Assembly (NCBI GenBank): GCA_937876225.1
Contig: CALFIC010000164.1
Location: 1 to 34,597, forward strand
DNA: 34,597 bases
DNA from: an uncultured Chloroflexota bacterium
GTDB lineage: Bacteria; Chloroflexota; Chloroflexia; Chloroflexales; Roseiflexaceae
Direction of reading: 5' to 3'
Below, one piece after another: positions 24,398 through 32,057 of this stretch; position 1 is the first letter of the stretch; each line of letters begins with the position of its first letter. The translations under genes and the position numbers were made by a program. The notes below the pieces were generated by a model. That model was given only the letters and a program-made list of their open reading frames with translations, was not told the DNA's origin and ran no database searches.

Positions 24398-25984
24398 ATG
24401 CATCGACTTTTGATTTCTCTCAGTTTATTCGCGACGCTGATTGTTGCGTTATTTCTTGTTCCCGTAAACAAAGCATTATCGAGTGTTTGTGATCGCAGCA
24501 ATTTTAAGGATGGCGCAGATTTAAGCAATTGTGATTTCCGTCTCTATTTTTCCACTACAGGTACTGATTTTTATTTACAAACATTTACTAATGCCAATCT
24601 TTCCAATACCATTTTTCAAGGATTTGATGTTACGAGTTCCGATTTTACCTCTGCGAATTTAACAAAATCCGATTTCAGCTATGCAACGGCTACCAATGAT
24701 AACTTTACCAAGGCAAATTTCACTGGAGCAAATTTCACCAAAACCGCTCTCTTCATTAGCAACCTCGATAGTGCTGATCTCACACTTGCAACACTCAATA
24801 GTTCTATCTTGTATGGCACTAATTTCGTCAATGCCACCCTGACCAGTGCCAATTTCAACGAAGCGATATCGCATAATGCCAATTTTTCGAGCGCGGATCT
24901 TACCGGAGCGACATTATCGAAAGCAACACTTTCGTATGCTAATTTTGCCGATGCAACACTGACCAAGGCAAACCTCACCAAAGCCAATCTCTTCGGTGCA
25001 ACGCTTTCCAACGCAAATCTCAACAATGCCACCCTTGCCTATGTCAAATCGGGCGGGATTGTCGGCACACCCACAGAGCTCCCTACTAACTGGCAATTAA
25101 CCGACGGGTTTTTGATTGGCCCGTATGCGGACCTCAGTAGTCAAGATTTGAGTGGCTTGGATTTGACCAATGCGAACCTGACTGGCGCTACCCTCACCGA
25201 GGCAGACCTGACCGGCGCCACCCTGACCGGTGCCACCCTGACCGGTGCCACCCTCACCGGCGCTACCCTGACTGGTGCCACCCTCACCGGCGCTACCCTG
25301 ACTGGTGCTACCCTCACCGGCGCTACCCTGACTGGTGCCACCCTCACCGGTGCCACCCTCACCGGTGCTACCCTCACCAATATTCAATCTGGCGGTATTA
25401 TCGGAACCCCGACGTTGCCAGCCAATTGGCTAGTGGCTGGTGGCTATTTGGTTGGACCGGGGGCCAATTTAACCGGCGCGAACCTCGTCGGCGTTAACCT
25501 TACGGGTGCAAATTTCACCGGTGCCACACTCTACTATGCATTGCTGACCAATGCAACCCTCACCGATGTAATCTGGTCCAACACGACCTGTCCTGACGGC
25601 ACGAATAGTACCAGTCATGCCGGTACATGTGGCGACGCTATTGCAACACCGACCCAAACCTATACCCGTACATCCAGCGCAACCAAAACCGCAACCAGTA
25701 CGCTGACGCCCTCAACAACATTTACTCCATCCAAGACATTTACTCCATCCAAAACATTTACTCCATCCAAAACACCTTCACCATTCTTTTTATTGACTTA
25801 TATCGCTGAGCTCACCTTCACCCAGACCCCGACACACACAAATACACTCACCAAGACCCCGACACACACAAATACACTCACCAAGACCCCGACCAGTACG
25901 AAAACCAAGACCTCGACGAGCACAAATACACTCACCAAGACCCCGACCAGTTCAAAAACCACTACCCCAACACGTACAAAATAA
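24398..25984 (+). CDS. Secreted pentapeptide-repeat protein, copy 2 (intact tail)
   Basis: 528 residues, paralogous to copy 1 throughout. Residues 1-30 are a signal peptide (MHRLLISLSLFATLIVALFL). A pentapeptide beta-helix covers about 45-410, with GGIVGTPTELPTNWQ and GGIIGTPTLPANWL breaks and the terminal VIWSNTTCPDGTNS motif. It contains eleven consecutive TGATL pentads (DNA 25211-25375). The tail starts ATPTQTYTRT, has TPSKTF units, a short hydrophobic island (PFFLLTYIAELTF), then TKTPTHTNTL repeats and a final Lys. Pentapeptide proteins are known as structural mimics or scaffolds; with a signal peptide and no catalytic residues, a surface structural or binding role is likeliest. It lies 60 bases after the remnant tail of copy 1 and may be cotranscribed. 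Confidence 0.88.
   Translation: MHRLLISLSLFATLIVALFLVPVNKALSSVCDRSNFKDGADLSNCDFRLYFSTTGTDFYLQTFTNANLSNTIFQGFDVTSSDFTSANLTKSDFSYATATNDNFTKANFTGANFTKTALFISNLDSADLTLATLNSSILYGTNFVNATLTSANFNEAISHNANFSSADLTGATLSKATLSYANFADATLTKANLTKANLFGATLSNANLNNATLAYVKSGGIVGTPTELPTNWQLTDGFLIGPYADLSSQDLSGLDLTNANLTGATLTEADLTGATLTGATLTGATLTGATLTGATLTGATLTGATLTGATLTGATLTGATLTGATLTNIQSGGIIGTPTLPANWLVAGGYLVGPGANLTGANLVGVNLTGANFTGATLYYALLTNATLTDVIWSNTTCPDGTNSTSHAGTCGDAIATPTQTYTRTSSATKTATSTLTPSTTFTPSKTFTPSKTFTPSKTPSPFFLLTYIAELTFTQTPTHTNTLTKTPTHTNTLTKTPTSTKTKTSTSTNTLTKTPTSSKTTTPTRTK
25211..25375. repeat. 15-bp tandem array, eleven units (TGATL codons)
   Basis: Eleven in-frame 15-bp units, consensus accggtgccaccctc, differing only at third positions. 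Units 4-9 form a 30-bp higher-order period (ggcgct..ctg alternating with act ggt..ctc), showing that pairs were duplicated. Confidence 0.9.
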
Positions 25985-25998
25985 CGCCTAATGAATAA

Positions 25999-26078
25999 TC
26001 GAATACCTAGGACGCTACCCGGGCGAGCTCATTGCGCCCCTTCAGGGCTGGGGCTCTAGGTTTAGCCCTGAAGGGGCG
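25999..26078. repeat. REP-like element downstream of pentapeptide copy 2
   Basis: 25999-26051 is a copy of the element at 22450-22503 in the same orientation. In addition, 26035-26049 (cgccccttcagggct) and 26064-26078 form a perfect 15-bp stem with a 14-nt loop. It follows the stop of copy 2 by 15 bases and could also terminate that transcript. Confidence 0.75.
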
Positions 26079-26221
26079 GCATGCAACAGCATAGGGCATC
26101 GCCCTTGCGCATGGAATAAACCCAGGCCTCGTCGTAGCACCACCACGTTCATATACCCCATGCGCGATAAATCGTAGTAAAATACCCCCACATACCATCC
26201 GTCATCAGCATTGGGGAAGTC

Positions 26222-27160
26222 ATGTCAAGCACCACCCGTACGGGCTATTTGTTGTGTGTCATCGCCGCCGTCGTATGGGCCGGGACCGCGCCCGGGATCA
26301 AATATCTGCTCGACGTCTATCACGTGCCCGGCGTCACCTTGGCATTGTGGCGCGATGTGTTTGTGACCATCGTGGCCGGCGCTGTGGTCTTCATCCGCTA
26401 CCCCCAGGCCTTCCGGCTCAAGCGGAGCGAACTCATCCCGCTCATCATCCTCGGCGTGGTCTCGATCGGCATTTATCATGCCTTGTGGATCTGGTCGGTT
26501 AGCCTCAACGGCGCCGCCATCGCCGTGGTGCTCATTTACCTCTTCCCTACCTTTGTAACCATCGGCGCCCGCTTTATGTTTGCCGAACAGTTGCGCTGGC
26601 CGCAAATGGTCGGGCTGATACTATCCCTCGTCGGCATGGTGCTTTTGGTCAAACTCTATGACCCGGCCCAAATCAAACTCAACTGGCTAGGGATCACCGT
26701 GGGGCTGACCACCGCCATCCTACAGGCGTTTTATGTGCTCTATACCCAGCGCGCCGTCCAGACCGTCAATCCCTGGGCCTCGCTGACGATTACCATGGCC
26801 AGTGGCTCTGTGGCACTACTGGTGATTTTGCTGTGTGCGCCGCTGACGGGCATCGCCAATCCTCCCGGACTCTTCCAGGTGGGCAATTACATGGCTTGGC
26901 TGATTTTGTTGGCGCTGGCCATCGGACCGACCCTCGGCGGCTATGCCTTGTTTAATTTGTCGTTACAACACATCCCGGCCAGCATTGGAGGGTTGATTTT
27001 GGTGCTTGAAGCGCCGACTGCCAGCGCCATTGCGATTATTTTCCTCGGCGAACGCTTGGCGGCGCTCCAGTTTGTCGGCGTGGCGTTGGTGCTCGTATCG
27101 ATTGTGTTGCCCACCCTGCTTTCCAAACGCCCACCCGAGCTCACGCACGCCCACGAATAA
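26222..27160 (+). CDS. EamA/DMT-family transporter
   Basis: 312 residues with ten predicted membrane helices in two homologous halves (EamA repeats, about residues 8-143 and 157-302). The second half carries the typical GG(L/Y)xLFNxxLQHIPAS and ILVLEAPTASAIAIIFLGER pattern. DMT/EamA carriers are inner-membrane secondary exporters or importers of amino acids, nucleotides or other metabolites. The substrate is not readable, but the neighbours (hydrolase, SDR, homoserine-dehydrogenase-like) suggest a metabolite of that pathway. ATG 26222 has GGGGAAG just upstream. It is the first gene of a four-gene unit. Confidence 0.88.
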   Translation: MSSTTRTGYLLCVIAAVVWAGTAPGIKYLLDVYHVPGVTLALWRDVFVTIVAGAVVFIRYPQAFRLKRSELIPLIILGVVSIGIYHALWIWSVSLNGAAIAVVLIYLFPTFVTIGARFMFAEQLRWPQMVGLILSLVGMVLLVKLYDPAQIKLNWLGITVGLTTAILQAFYVLYTQRAVQTVNPWASLTITMASGSVALLVILLCAPLTGIANPPGLFQVGNYMAWLILLALAIGPTLGGYALFNLSLQHIPASIGGLILVLEAPTASAIAIIFLGERLAALQFVGVALVLVSIVLPTLLSKRPPELTHAHE

Positions 27161-27213
27161 CCCGCACCCGTGCGACAATGACCATAGTCGAAACAGATAT
27201 AGCGAGGCACCCG

Positions 27214-27921
27214 ATGTTGATTAGTGACATGAATTGGATGCAGGTCGAAGCCTACCTCAAAAGCGATGACCGTGCCGTGTTGCCCCTCGGCAGCACCGAA
27301 CAACACGCCTACCTCAGCTTGAGCGTCGACAGTATTTTGGCGGCCCGAGTAGCCCAAGAAGCAGCCGAACCGCTGGGCATCCCCGTGTTTCCGGTGGTTA
27401 GTTATGGAATGGCACCCTACTTCCAAGCCTATCCGGGCACCATCACGTTGCGCATCGACACCTATATCAGCCTGGTGCGCGACATTTTGAATAGCATGTA
27501 CAATAGCGGCTTCCGGCGCATTACCATCGTCAACGGCCATGGTGGCAACAGCCCCGTCGATGGGCTGGTCACCGAATGGATGGCCGACCACCCCGGTACA
27601 CAAGTCAAGTTCCACAATTGGTGGCGCTCGCCCCAAACCTGGGCCAAAGTCAAAGCCATCGATCCCCTGAGTAGCCATGCTTCGTGGATGGAAAACTTCC
27701 CGTGGACCCGTTTGCCCGGCATCACCCTGCCCACCAGCCAAAAAATCGTCCCCGATCGCACGGGCATGGTCAATTTGGTGGGTGAAAAAATGCGGGCCTT
27801 TTATGGCGACGGTAATTACGAAGGCTACTACCAACGGAGCGACGAAGAAATGCTGGCGCTGTGGGACGTCGCTATCGCCGAAACCCGCGCGCTGATGAGC
27901 ACCGGCTGGGATACCCCCTGA
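27214..27921 (+). CDS. Creatininase-family amidohydrolase
   Basis: 235 residues. Creatininase-fold enzymes are metal-dependent cytoplasmic hydrolases of amide or cyclic bonds (creatinine, formamides, MftE peptide, dehydro-inosose). Visible ligands: Glu and His in LGSTEQH, Asp in SVDSIL, His in VNGHGGNSP, and the HASWMEN segment where the family has its last Glu. The usual EQHGxHLP is here EQHAYLSLS, which is unusual and may shift specificity. The YFQAYPGTI motif marks a subgroup. I prefer ATG 27214 (GAGG ribosome site 7 bases upstream) over ATG 27178, which has none. It lies 53 bases after the EamA stop. Confidence 0.8.
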   Translation: MLISDMNWMQVEAYLKSDDRAVLPLGSTEQHAYLSLSVDSILAARVAQEAAEPLGIPVFPVVSYGMAPYFQAYPGTITLRIDTYISLVRDILNSMYNSGFRRITIVNGHGGNSPVDGLVTEWMADHPGTQVKFHNWWRSPQTWAKVKAIDPLSSHASWMENFPWTRLPGITLPTSQKIVPDRTGMVNLVGEKMRAFYGDGNYEGYYQRSDEEMLALWDVAIAETRALMSTGWDTP

Positions 27922-27958
27922 GCCAGCACGCTTTTTTAATCACAGAAAGACCACCCCC

Positions 27959-28732
27959 ATGCATATTGAATTTGCCGCCAAAACCGTCATCGTTACCGGC
28001 GCCGCCCACGGCTTTGGGCGCGCTATCGCCGTGGCTTTTGCCCAACGCGGAGCCCATGTCTGGGCCTGCGACCTGATTGCCAGCGAGCTCGCCGAAACCC
28101 AACAACGCTGTGCCGAGGCCGGCGGCCACTGCAGCGTACGCACCGTCGATGTCACCGACGTGGCCCAAGTCAAAGCCTTTGTGGCCGAGGCCATCGCCAG
28201 TGCCCCCAGCGGCGCCATCGATATTTTGGTCAACAACGCCGGTGGCGTGCTCGGTCAAGTGGGTCAGCCCATCGAAAACGTGAGCATCACGCAGTGGAAC
28301 GACATCATCGCCGTCAATATGAGCGCGGCCTTTTATTTCGCCCAAGCAGTGGCGCCCGGCATGAAGGCGGCCCGCGCCGGCCGGATTATCAACATTTCGA
28401 GTGGCGCCGGGCTGGGCCCCAGCCTGACCGGCATCCAAGCCTATGCCACCGCCAAAGCCGGCCAAATCAATTTGACCCGCCAGCTTTGTCACGAACTCGG
28501 GCCGTTCAACATTACGGTCAACAACATCGCCCCCGGGTTTGTGTTGTCCAACGCCAATACCCAACGCCAGTGGGATGCCTACGGCCCCGAAGTGCAACAA
28601 TCGCTGGTGGCCAGTATTGCATTGCAACGCCTCGGCCAGCCCGACGACATCGCCAACGGCGTGCTCTTTTTGGCGTCGGATTATGCCAGCTGGATTAGTG
28701 GCCAAGTACTTTCGATTGATGGCGGCAAGTAG
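27959..28732 (+). CDS. Short-chain dehydrogenase/reductase (SDR)
   Basis: 257 residues, a classical SDR. The nucleotide-binding motif TGAAHGFGRAIA is at residues 14-25. VDVTD follows near 62, and Asp at the end of strand 2 (ACDL) suggests NAD(H) preference. NNAGG lies near 90. The catalytic Asn, Ser, Tyr and Lys appear in order (Ser in INISSGAGLG, YATAK near 163-167). The C-terminal GQVLSIDGGK is typical. It oxidises or reduces an alcohol/ketone; the substrate is unknown. It lies 37 bases after the creatininase-like gene. Confidence 0.9.
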   Translation: MHIEFAAKTVIVTGAAHGFGRAIAVAFAQRGAHVWACDLIASELAETQQRCAEAGGHCSVRTVDVTDVAQVKAFVAEAIASAPSGAIDILVNNAGGVLGQVGQPIENVSITQWNDIIAVNMSAAFYFAQAVAPGMKAARAGRIINISSGAGLGPSLTGIQAYATAKAGQINLTRQLCHELGPFNITVNNIAPGFVLSNANTQRQWDAYGPEVQQSLVASIALQRLGQPDDIANGVLFLASDYASWISGQVLSIDGGK

Positions 28733-28761
28733 CCGACCACACCGATATAAGGATGTGTATC

Positions 28762-29802
28762 ATGCCCAAAACAATTCGGATTGCCTTGGCTGGCCTCGGC
28801 AACGTCAACCTCAATTTGTTGCGCATTTTGCGCTCACAAGCCACCCTGCTCGCCGATTCATATGGCCTGCGCTTCAGCGTGGTCGCCGTCTGTGACTCCA
28901 GCGGTGGTGCCGCCGCTGCCGATGGACTCGACATCGACACCCTGATTGCCACCAAAGAAGCCAAGCGCGGCGTGGCTAGCTTGCCCCAAGGCAGCCCCAG
29001 CCTGATTGCCCAAACTATCGTTGAAACCATTGCCGCCGATGTATTTGTTGAAGCTACCCCCGTCAATCTGCAAACGGGCGAGCCGGGGTTGAGCGCCGTA
29101 CGCACCGCCTTGCAAAAAGGAATGCACGTGGTATTGGCCAATAAAGGACCGTTGGCGTTGGCCTACCCCGCCTTGGCGTTGCTTAGCGACATGGGTGGCG
29201 ACGTGACCCTGCCCAAAATGCGCTTTTCGGCCTGTGTGGGGGGCGCCTTGCCCACCATCAACCTCGGCCGCCGCGATTTAGCCGGCACCGTGATTGAATC
29301 GGTCGAAGGGGTGCTCAACGGCACCACCCAGTATATTTTGCGCTCGATGGAGCAGGGTGGTAGCTACGCCGAAGCCCTCAAAGAAGCCCAAGAGCGCGGT
29401 TTGGCCGAAACCGACCCTACCCTCGATGTCGAAGGGTGGGATGCCGCCAACAAACTCACCATTGTCGCCAATGCGGTGCTCAATCAGCCCACCAACGTGC
29501 GCGACTTTGCCGTGACCGGCATCACCCACCTCACCGCCGCCGACCTACAAGCCGCCGTCGCCAACGGCGAACGCATCGTGCTGTTGTGCCGGGGCGTGCG
29601 CAACGCCCAAGGCAGCTATGATTTGAGCGTAGCACCTACTGCGTTGCCCAGCGATCATCCTTTGGCACGCATGAGTGGCTGGGAAATGGGCGTGGTCTAC
29701 CACACCGACATTTCGGGACGCGCCAGCGCCACCTCGGCCGAACGTGGACCCATGCCCACCGCCGCCGCCATGTTGCGCGACTTGATTGATGTCGGTCGCT
29801 AA
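28762..29802 (+). CDS. hom: Homoserine dehydrogenase-family protein
   Basis: 346 residues. The N-terminal Rossmann motif is IALAGLGNVNLNLL; ANKGPLAL carries the conserved Lys. The catalytic domain has GVLNGTTQYIL and ETDPTLDVEGWDAANKL, which match the homoserine dehydrogenase signature (NGTTNYIL, DPT.D..G.DAA.K). Homoserine dehydrogenase interconverts aspartate semialdehyde and homoserine. There is no C-terminal ACT domain, so it would be a short, unregulated form. Its place in a hydrolase-SDR-permease cluster leaves open that it acts on a related 3-hydroxy-amino or lactone substrate rather than in threonine synthesis. ATG 28762 has AAGG 9 bases upstream; ATG 28753 touches the ribosome site and is less likely. 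Confidence 0.8.
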   Translation: MPKTIRIALAGLGNVNLNLLRILRSQATLLADSYGLRFSVVAVCDSSGGAAAADGLDIDTLIATKEAKRGVASLPQGSPSLIAQTIVETIAADVFVEATPVNLQTGEPGLSAVRTALQKGMHVVLANKGPLALAYPALALLSDMGGDVTLPKMRFSACVGGALPTINLGRRDLAGTVIESVEGVLNGTTQYILRSMEQGGSYAEALKEAQERGLAETDPTLDVEGWDAANKLTIVANAVLNQPTNVRDFAVTGITHLTAADLQAAVANGERIVLLCRGVRNAQGSYDLSVAPTALPSDHPLARMSGWEMGVVYHTDISGRASATSAERGPMPTAAAMLRDLIDVGR

Positions 29803-29817
29803 AAACTGATTACCACG

Positions 29818-29853
29818 GGATGTGCCGTCGTCAGCGACGGTACATCCTTTTTT
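29818..29853 (+). terminator. Strong intrinsic terminator after the four-gene unit
   Basis: A 13-bp stem with one G-T pair (29818-29830 with 29835-29847), a tetraloop tcag, then six T residues (29848-29853). It starts 15 bases after the hom stop. The T-run ends at the stop codon of the convergent gene. Confidence 0.9.
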
Positions 29854-30716
29854 CATGCCTCGGCCAAAAACGCCTGCACCTCGGCCACAAACTGGGCTTC
29901 TTTGGCGACAGGCACAAAAAAGAAATTATTCAGATAGCGGCTGAATTGCCGCGTGGCAATTGCTTCGGGATCTTGGTCGCGCGCCACCACAAAGTCGCGC
30001 ACCGGCAACAATGTCGCCGTCTGTGGGTTGGCGTAATAGCCCCGATAGCCCAGCGCCTCGAGCCGCCCAAAAATCGTTGCGATGGGGAATTGATGGTGGC
30101 GCGCTTCGATTTCGATCAACAAAAGTGGTTGGCGGGTGGTCAAGAACTGCGTTGCCCCATTAATGACGGCCAATTCGTGCCCTTCTACGTCGATTTTGAT
30201 CAAGCCCACCGGCCCAAACAGGTTGCGTTGCGCCAAGGCATCCAGCGTATCGCGATGCACGGTGATTTCCCGCGTAGCCGTTTGGGCCGGCTCGTAGTGC
30301 TGATTGAGGGTAGCCCGACTATCGACACGCTGGCCGTTGATAAACGGCACGCGCATCTGCTGTGGACCGGATTGGTCAGACAGCGCCGTGGCAAACACCT
30401 GTGCGCCACGAAAGTCCCAGCGCAAGCGCCGATAAAGGGCGGGCAACGGCTCAAACAAATAAAGATTTTGCGAACCCACGATATCTTCCATCACACTGGC
30501 ATATACCCCCACATGCGCACCAATGTCGATCATGCCGCGGGGGGTAATCGTGATGGCACGGAGGATTTTGGCTTCCAAATCAAACGGCGCGGGGGCAGCA
30601 ATCGACGTCGCCTGTAATTGCGCCCGCAGGGCGGCTTTTTTGTGGGCCGGCCAGATTAGCCCGAGCCCCCGCTGCCACAAAGAATAGATCCGTGCCCATA
30701 ACAGAGTTTTTTTCAT
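29853..30716 (-). CDS. FkbM-family SAM-dependent methyltransferase
   Basis: 287 residues. SAM-binding motif I is MIDIGAHVGVYASV (about residues 62-75), with an acidic-tipped strand in LYLFEPLP. The FkbM hallmark KIDVEGHEL lies near residue 175, followed by LLIEIEARH. The family methylates hydroxyl groups on sugars, polyketides and related glycans, often in polysaccharide gene sets. The acceptor is unknown; a role in modifying envelope glycans is an inference from the wecA/GT87/YfhO genes elsewhere in the window. ATG 30716 has GAGG upstream; a TTG precedes it. Confidence 0.88.
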   Translation of the reverse strand: MKKTLLWARIYSLWQRGLGLIWPAHKKAALRAQLQATSIAAPAPFDLEAKILRAITITPRGMIDIGAHVGVYASVMEDIVGSQNLYLFEPLPALYRRLRWDFRGAQVFATALSDQSGPQQMRVPFINGQRVDSRATLNQHYEPAQTATREITVHRDTLDALAQRNLFGPVGLIKIDVEGHELAVINGATQFLTTRQPLLLIEIEARHHQFPIATIFGRLEALGYRGYYANPQTATLLPVRDFVVARDQDPEAIATRQFSRYLNNFFFVPVAKEAQFVAEVQAFLAEA

Positions 30717-30762
30717 CAACGACCTCTAGTACAATAGGCATAATAATGGCACACATGAGCGG

Positions 30763-31299
30763 ATGACTATGATTATCGCACCCATTTTCACCCAGCGCCT
30801 CTGCATCCGCCCATTTGTCCACACCGATTGCGCCGCAGTGGCGACCTATGCCAGCGACCCCGACGTGATGCATTACATGGGCTCGGGGGCAATGAGTGGC
30901 GCCCAAATCGAGGCGTTTGTGGCTCAGCAAATGACGGCCGAAGTAACCGCCTATGCGCTGGTATTGCGCGACAGCGCCACGCTCATCGGCCACATGCTCT
31001 GCCACCCGTGGTTTGCACCGCGCACCTACGAGCTAGGCTGGGTAATCGCCCCGGCGTACCAGCGCCACGGTTATGCCAGCGAAGCGGCGCAGGCGTTGCG
31101 CGATTACTGCTTTGCCAACCTCAATGCCCACCGCGTCATCGCCACCTGTCAGCCCGACAATCCTGCATCGTATCGGGTAATGGAAAAAATAGGGCTGCGA
31201 CGGGAAGGACATTTCCGGCAGTGCATTCAACGCAGCGAAACCGAATGGTGGGACGAATACTTTTATGCCCTATTGCGTGACGAATGGAGTCCGGCATGA
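30763..31299 (+). CDS. GNAT N-acetyltransferase (RimJ/RimL-like)
   Basis: 178 residues. It begins IFTQRLCIRPF (RimJ/RimL-type first strand). The acetyl-CoA region is ELGWVIAPAYQRHGYASEAA (about 89-108; Q-x-x-G-x-A pattern), and NLNAHRVIATCQPDNPASYRVMEK then GLRREGHFRQ follow, both standard for this branch. Family members acetylate ribosomal protein N-termini, antibiotics or small amines; the substrate cannot be assigned. The TGA overlaps the ATG of the next gene (ATGA, 31296-31299), implying translational coupling with the DUF1905 protein. ATG 30769 is an alternative start. Confidence 0.9.
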   Translation: MTMIIAPIFTQRLCIRPFVHTDCAAVATYASDPDVMHYMGSGAMSGAQIEAFVAQQMTAEVTAYALVLRDSATLIGHMLCHPWFAPRTYELGWVIAPAYQRHGYASEAAQALRDYCFANLNAHRVIATCQPDNPASYRVMEKIGLRREGHFRQCIQRSETEWWDEYFYALLRDEWSPA

Positions 31300-31583
31300 T
31301 TATCCAGTTCGACGGCGAGATTTTCGAATGGCGCGGGCCGGCGCCCTTTTTGTTTGTGGCGATCCCCGATGAGCCCAGCCGCGACATCAAAGCCATGTCG
31401 CAACTGGTCACCTACGGCTGGGGCGTCATCCCCGTCACCGTCCAGCTGGGCCAGACCAGTTGGCGCACCTCGCTTTTTCCCAAAAACGGGCGCTATCTGG
31501 TGCCGGTCAAAGTAGTGGTGCAAAAAGCCGAGCAGGTAGGGGCCGGGGATGTGGTATCGCTGACGGTCACCGTTGGCAATTAA
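31296..31583 (+). CDS. DUF1905 domain protein (stand-alone)
   Basis: 95 residues consisting of one DUF1905 domain: FDGEIFEWRGPAPFLFVAIP, then GWGVIPVTVQLGQTSW and a FPKNGRYLVPVK strand pair. DUF1905 is a small beta-barrel-like domain with no firm function. The start at 31296 overlaps the acetyltransferase stop; this beats the 12-base-longer frame from 31284. A second DUF1905 protein follows 12 bases later. Confidence 0.8.
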   Translation: MIIQFDGEIFEWRGPAPFLFVAIPDEPSRDIKAMSQLVTYGWGVIPVTVQLGQTSWRTSLFPKNGRYLVPVKVVVQKAEQVGAGDVVSLTVTVGN

Positions 31584-31595
31584 GGGAGGATACCG

Positions 31596-32057
31596 ATGAC
31601 AAAGCCATTGACATTTACTGCCCTCATCCAAAAGGAAGGGGCTTTTACCTTTGTCGCCATCCCGGGTGCCCCCGCCAGCCACTGGGGTGCGCGCCCCCGC
31701 TATCACGTCTGTGGCACCATTGAGGGTATCGCCGTGCGGGGATGTTTGGGGGTCAACGGGCAGGATTATTTTTTGCGGTTGGGGGCGGCCTGGTTGCGGG
31801 GCACCAGCATCGTGCCGGGTATGCAGGTCAGCGTCAGCCTTGACCTCGAAGGTCCCCAAGACGACAACCTTGCGGCAGACATTGTGGCGGCACTCAACGC
31901 CCACCCGCACGCCAACGCTTTTTTTGCCGGTTTGCCCACTTTTTACCGCAAAAAATACCTGCGCTGGATTGACAGCACCAAACGTAGCCCCGATATCCGC
32001 GCCCAGCGCATCGCCGAAATGATTACCTTGCTTGCCAACGGGCAACGCGAACGCTAA
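31596..32057 (+). CDS. DUF1905 plus YdeI/OmdA-type protein
   Basis: 153 residues. The N-terminal half is a DUF1905 domain (TFTALIQKEGAFTFVAIPGA ... GQDYFLRLGAAWL ... VSVSLDLEG). The C-terminal half is the YdeI/OmdA (bacteriocin-resistance) helical segment, with LPTFYRKKYLRWIDSTKR and RAQRIAEMITLLANGQ. Genes of this type are often annotated as bacteriocin-protection proteins from a YdeI link to antimicrobial peptide tolerance, but the biochemistry is unknown. The ribosome site GGGAGG is strong. It is the third gene of the acetyltransferase unit. Confidence 0.85.
   Translation: MTKPLTFTALIQKEGAFTFVAIPGAPASHWGARPRYHVCGTIEGIAVRGCLGVNGQDYFLRLGAAWLRGTSIVPGMQVSVSLDLEGPQDDNLAADIVAALNAHPHANAFFAGLPTFYRKKYLRWIDSTKRSPDIRAQRIAEMITLLANGQRER

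Noticed and set aside
25211..25375. Regular array resembling a CRISPR
   Set aside because: Units are contiguous, in-frame codon repeats with no unique spacers.
26941..28705. Long minus-strand frames across the creatininase-like and SDR genes
   Set aside because: Shadows of genes with clear catalytic motifs; no ribosome sites or domains of their own.
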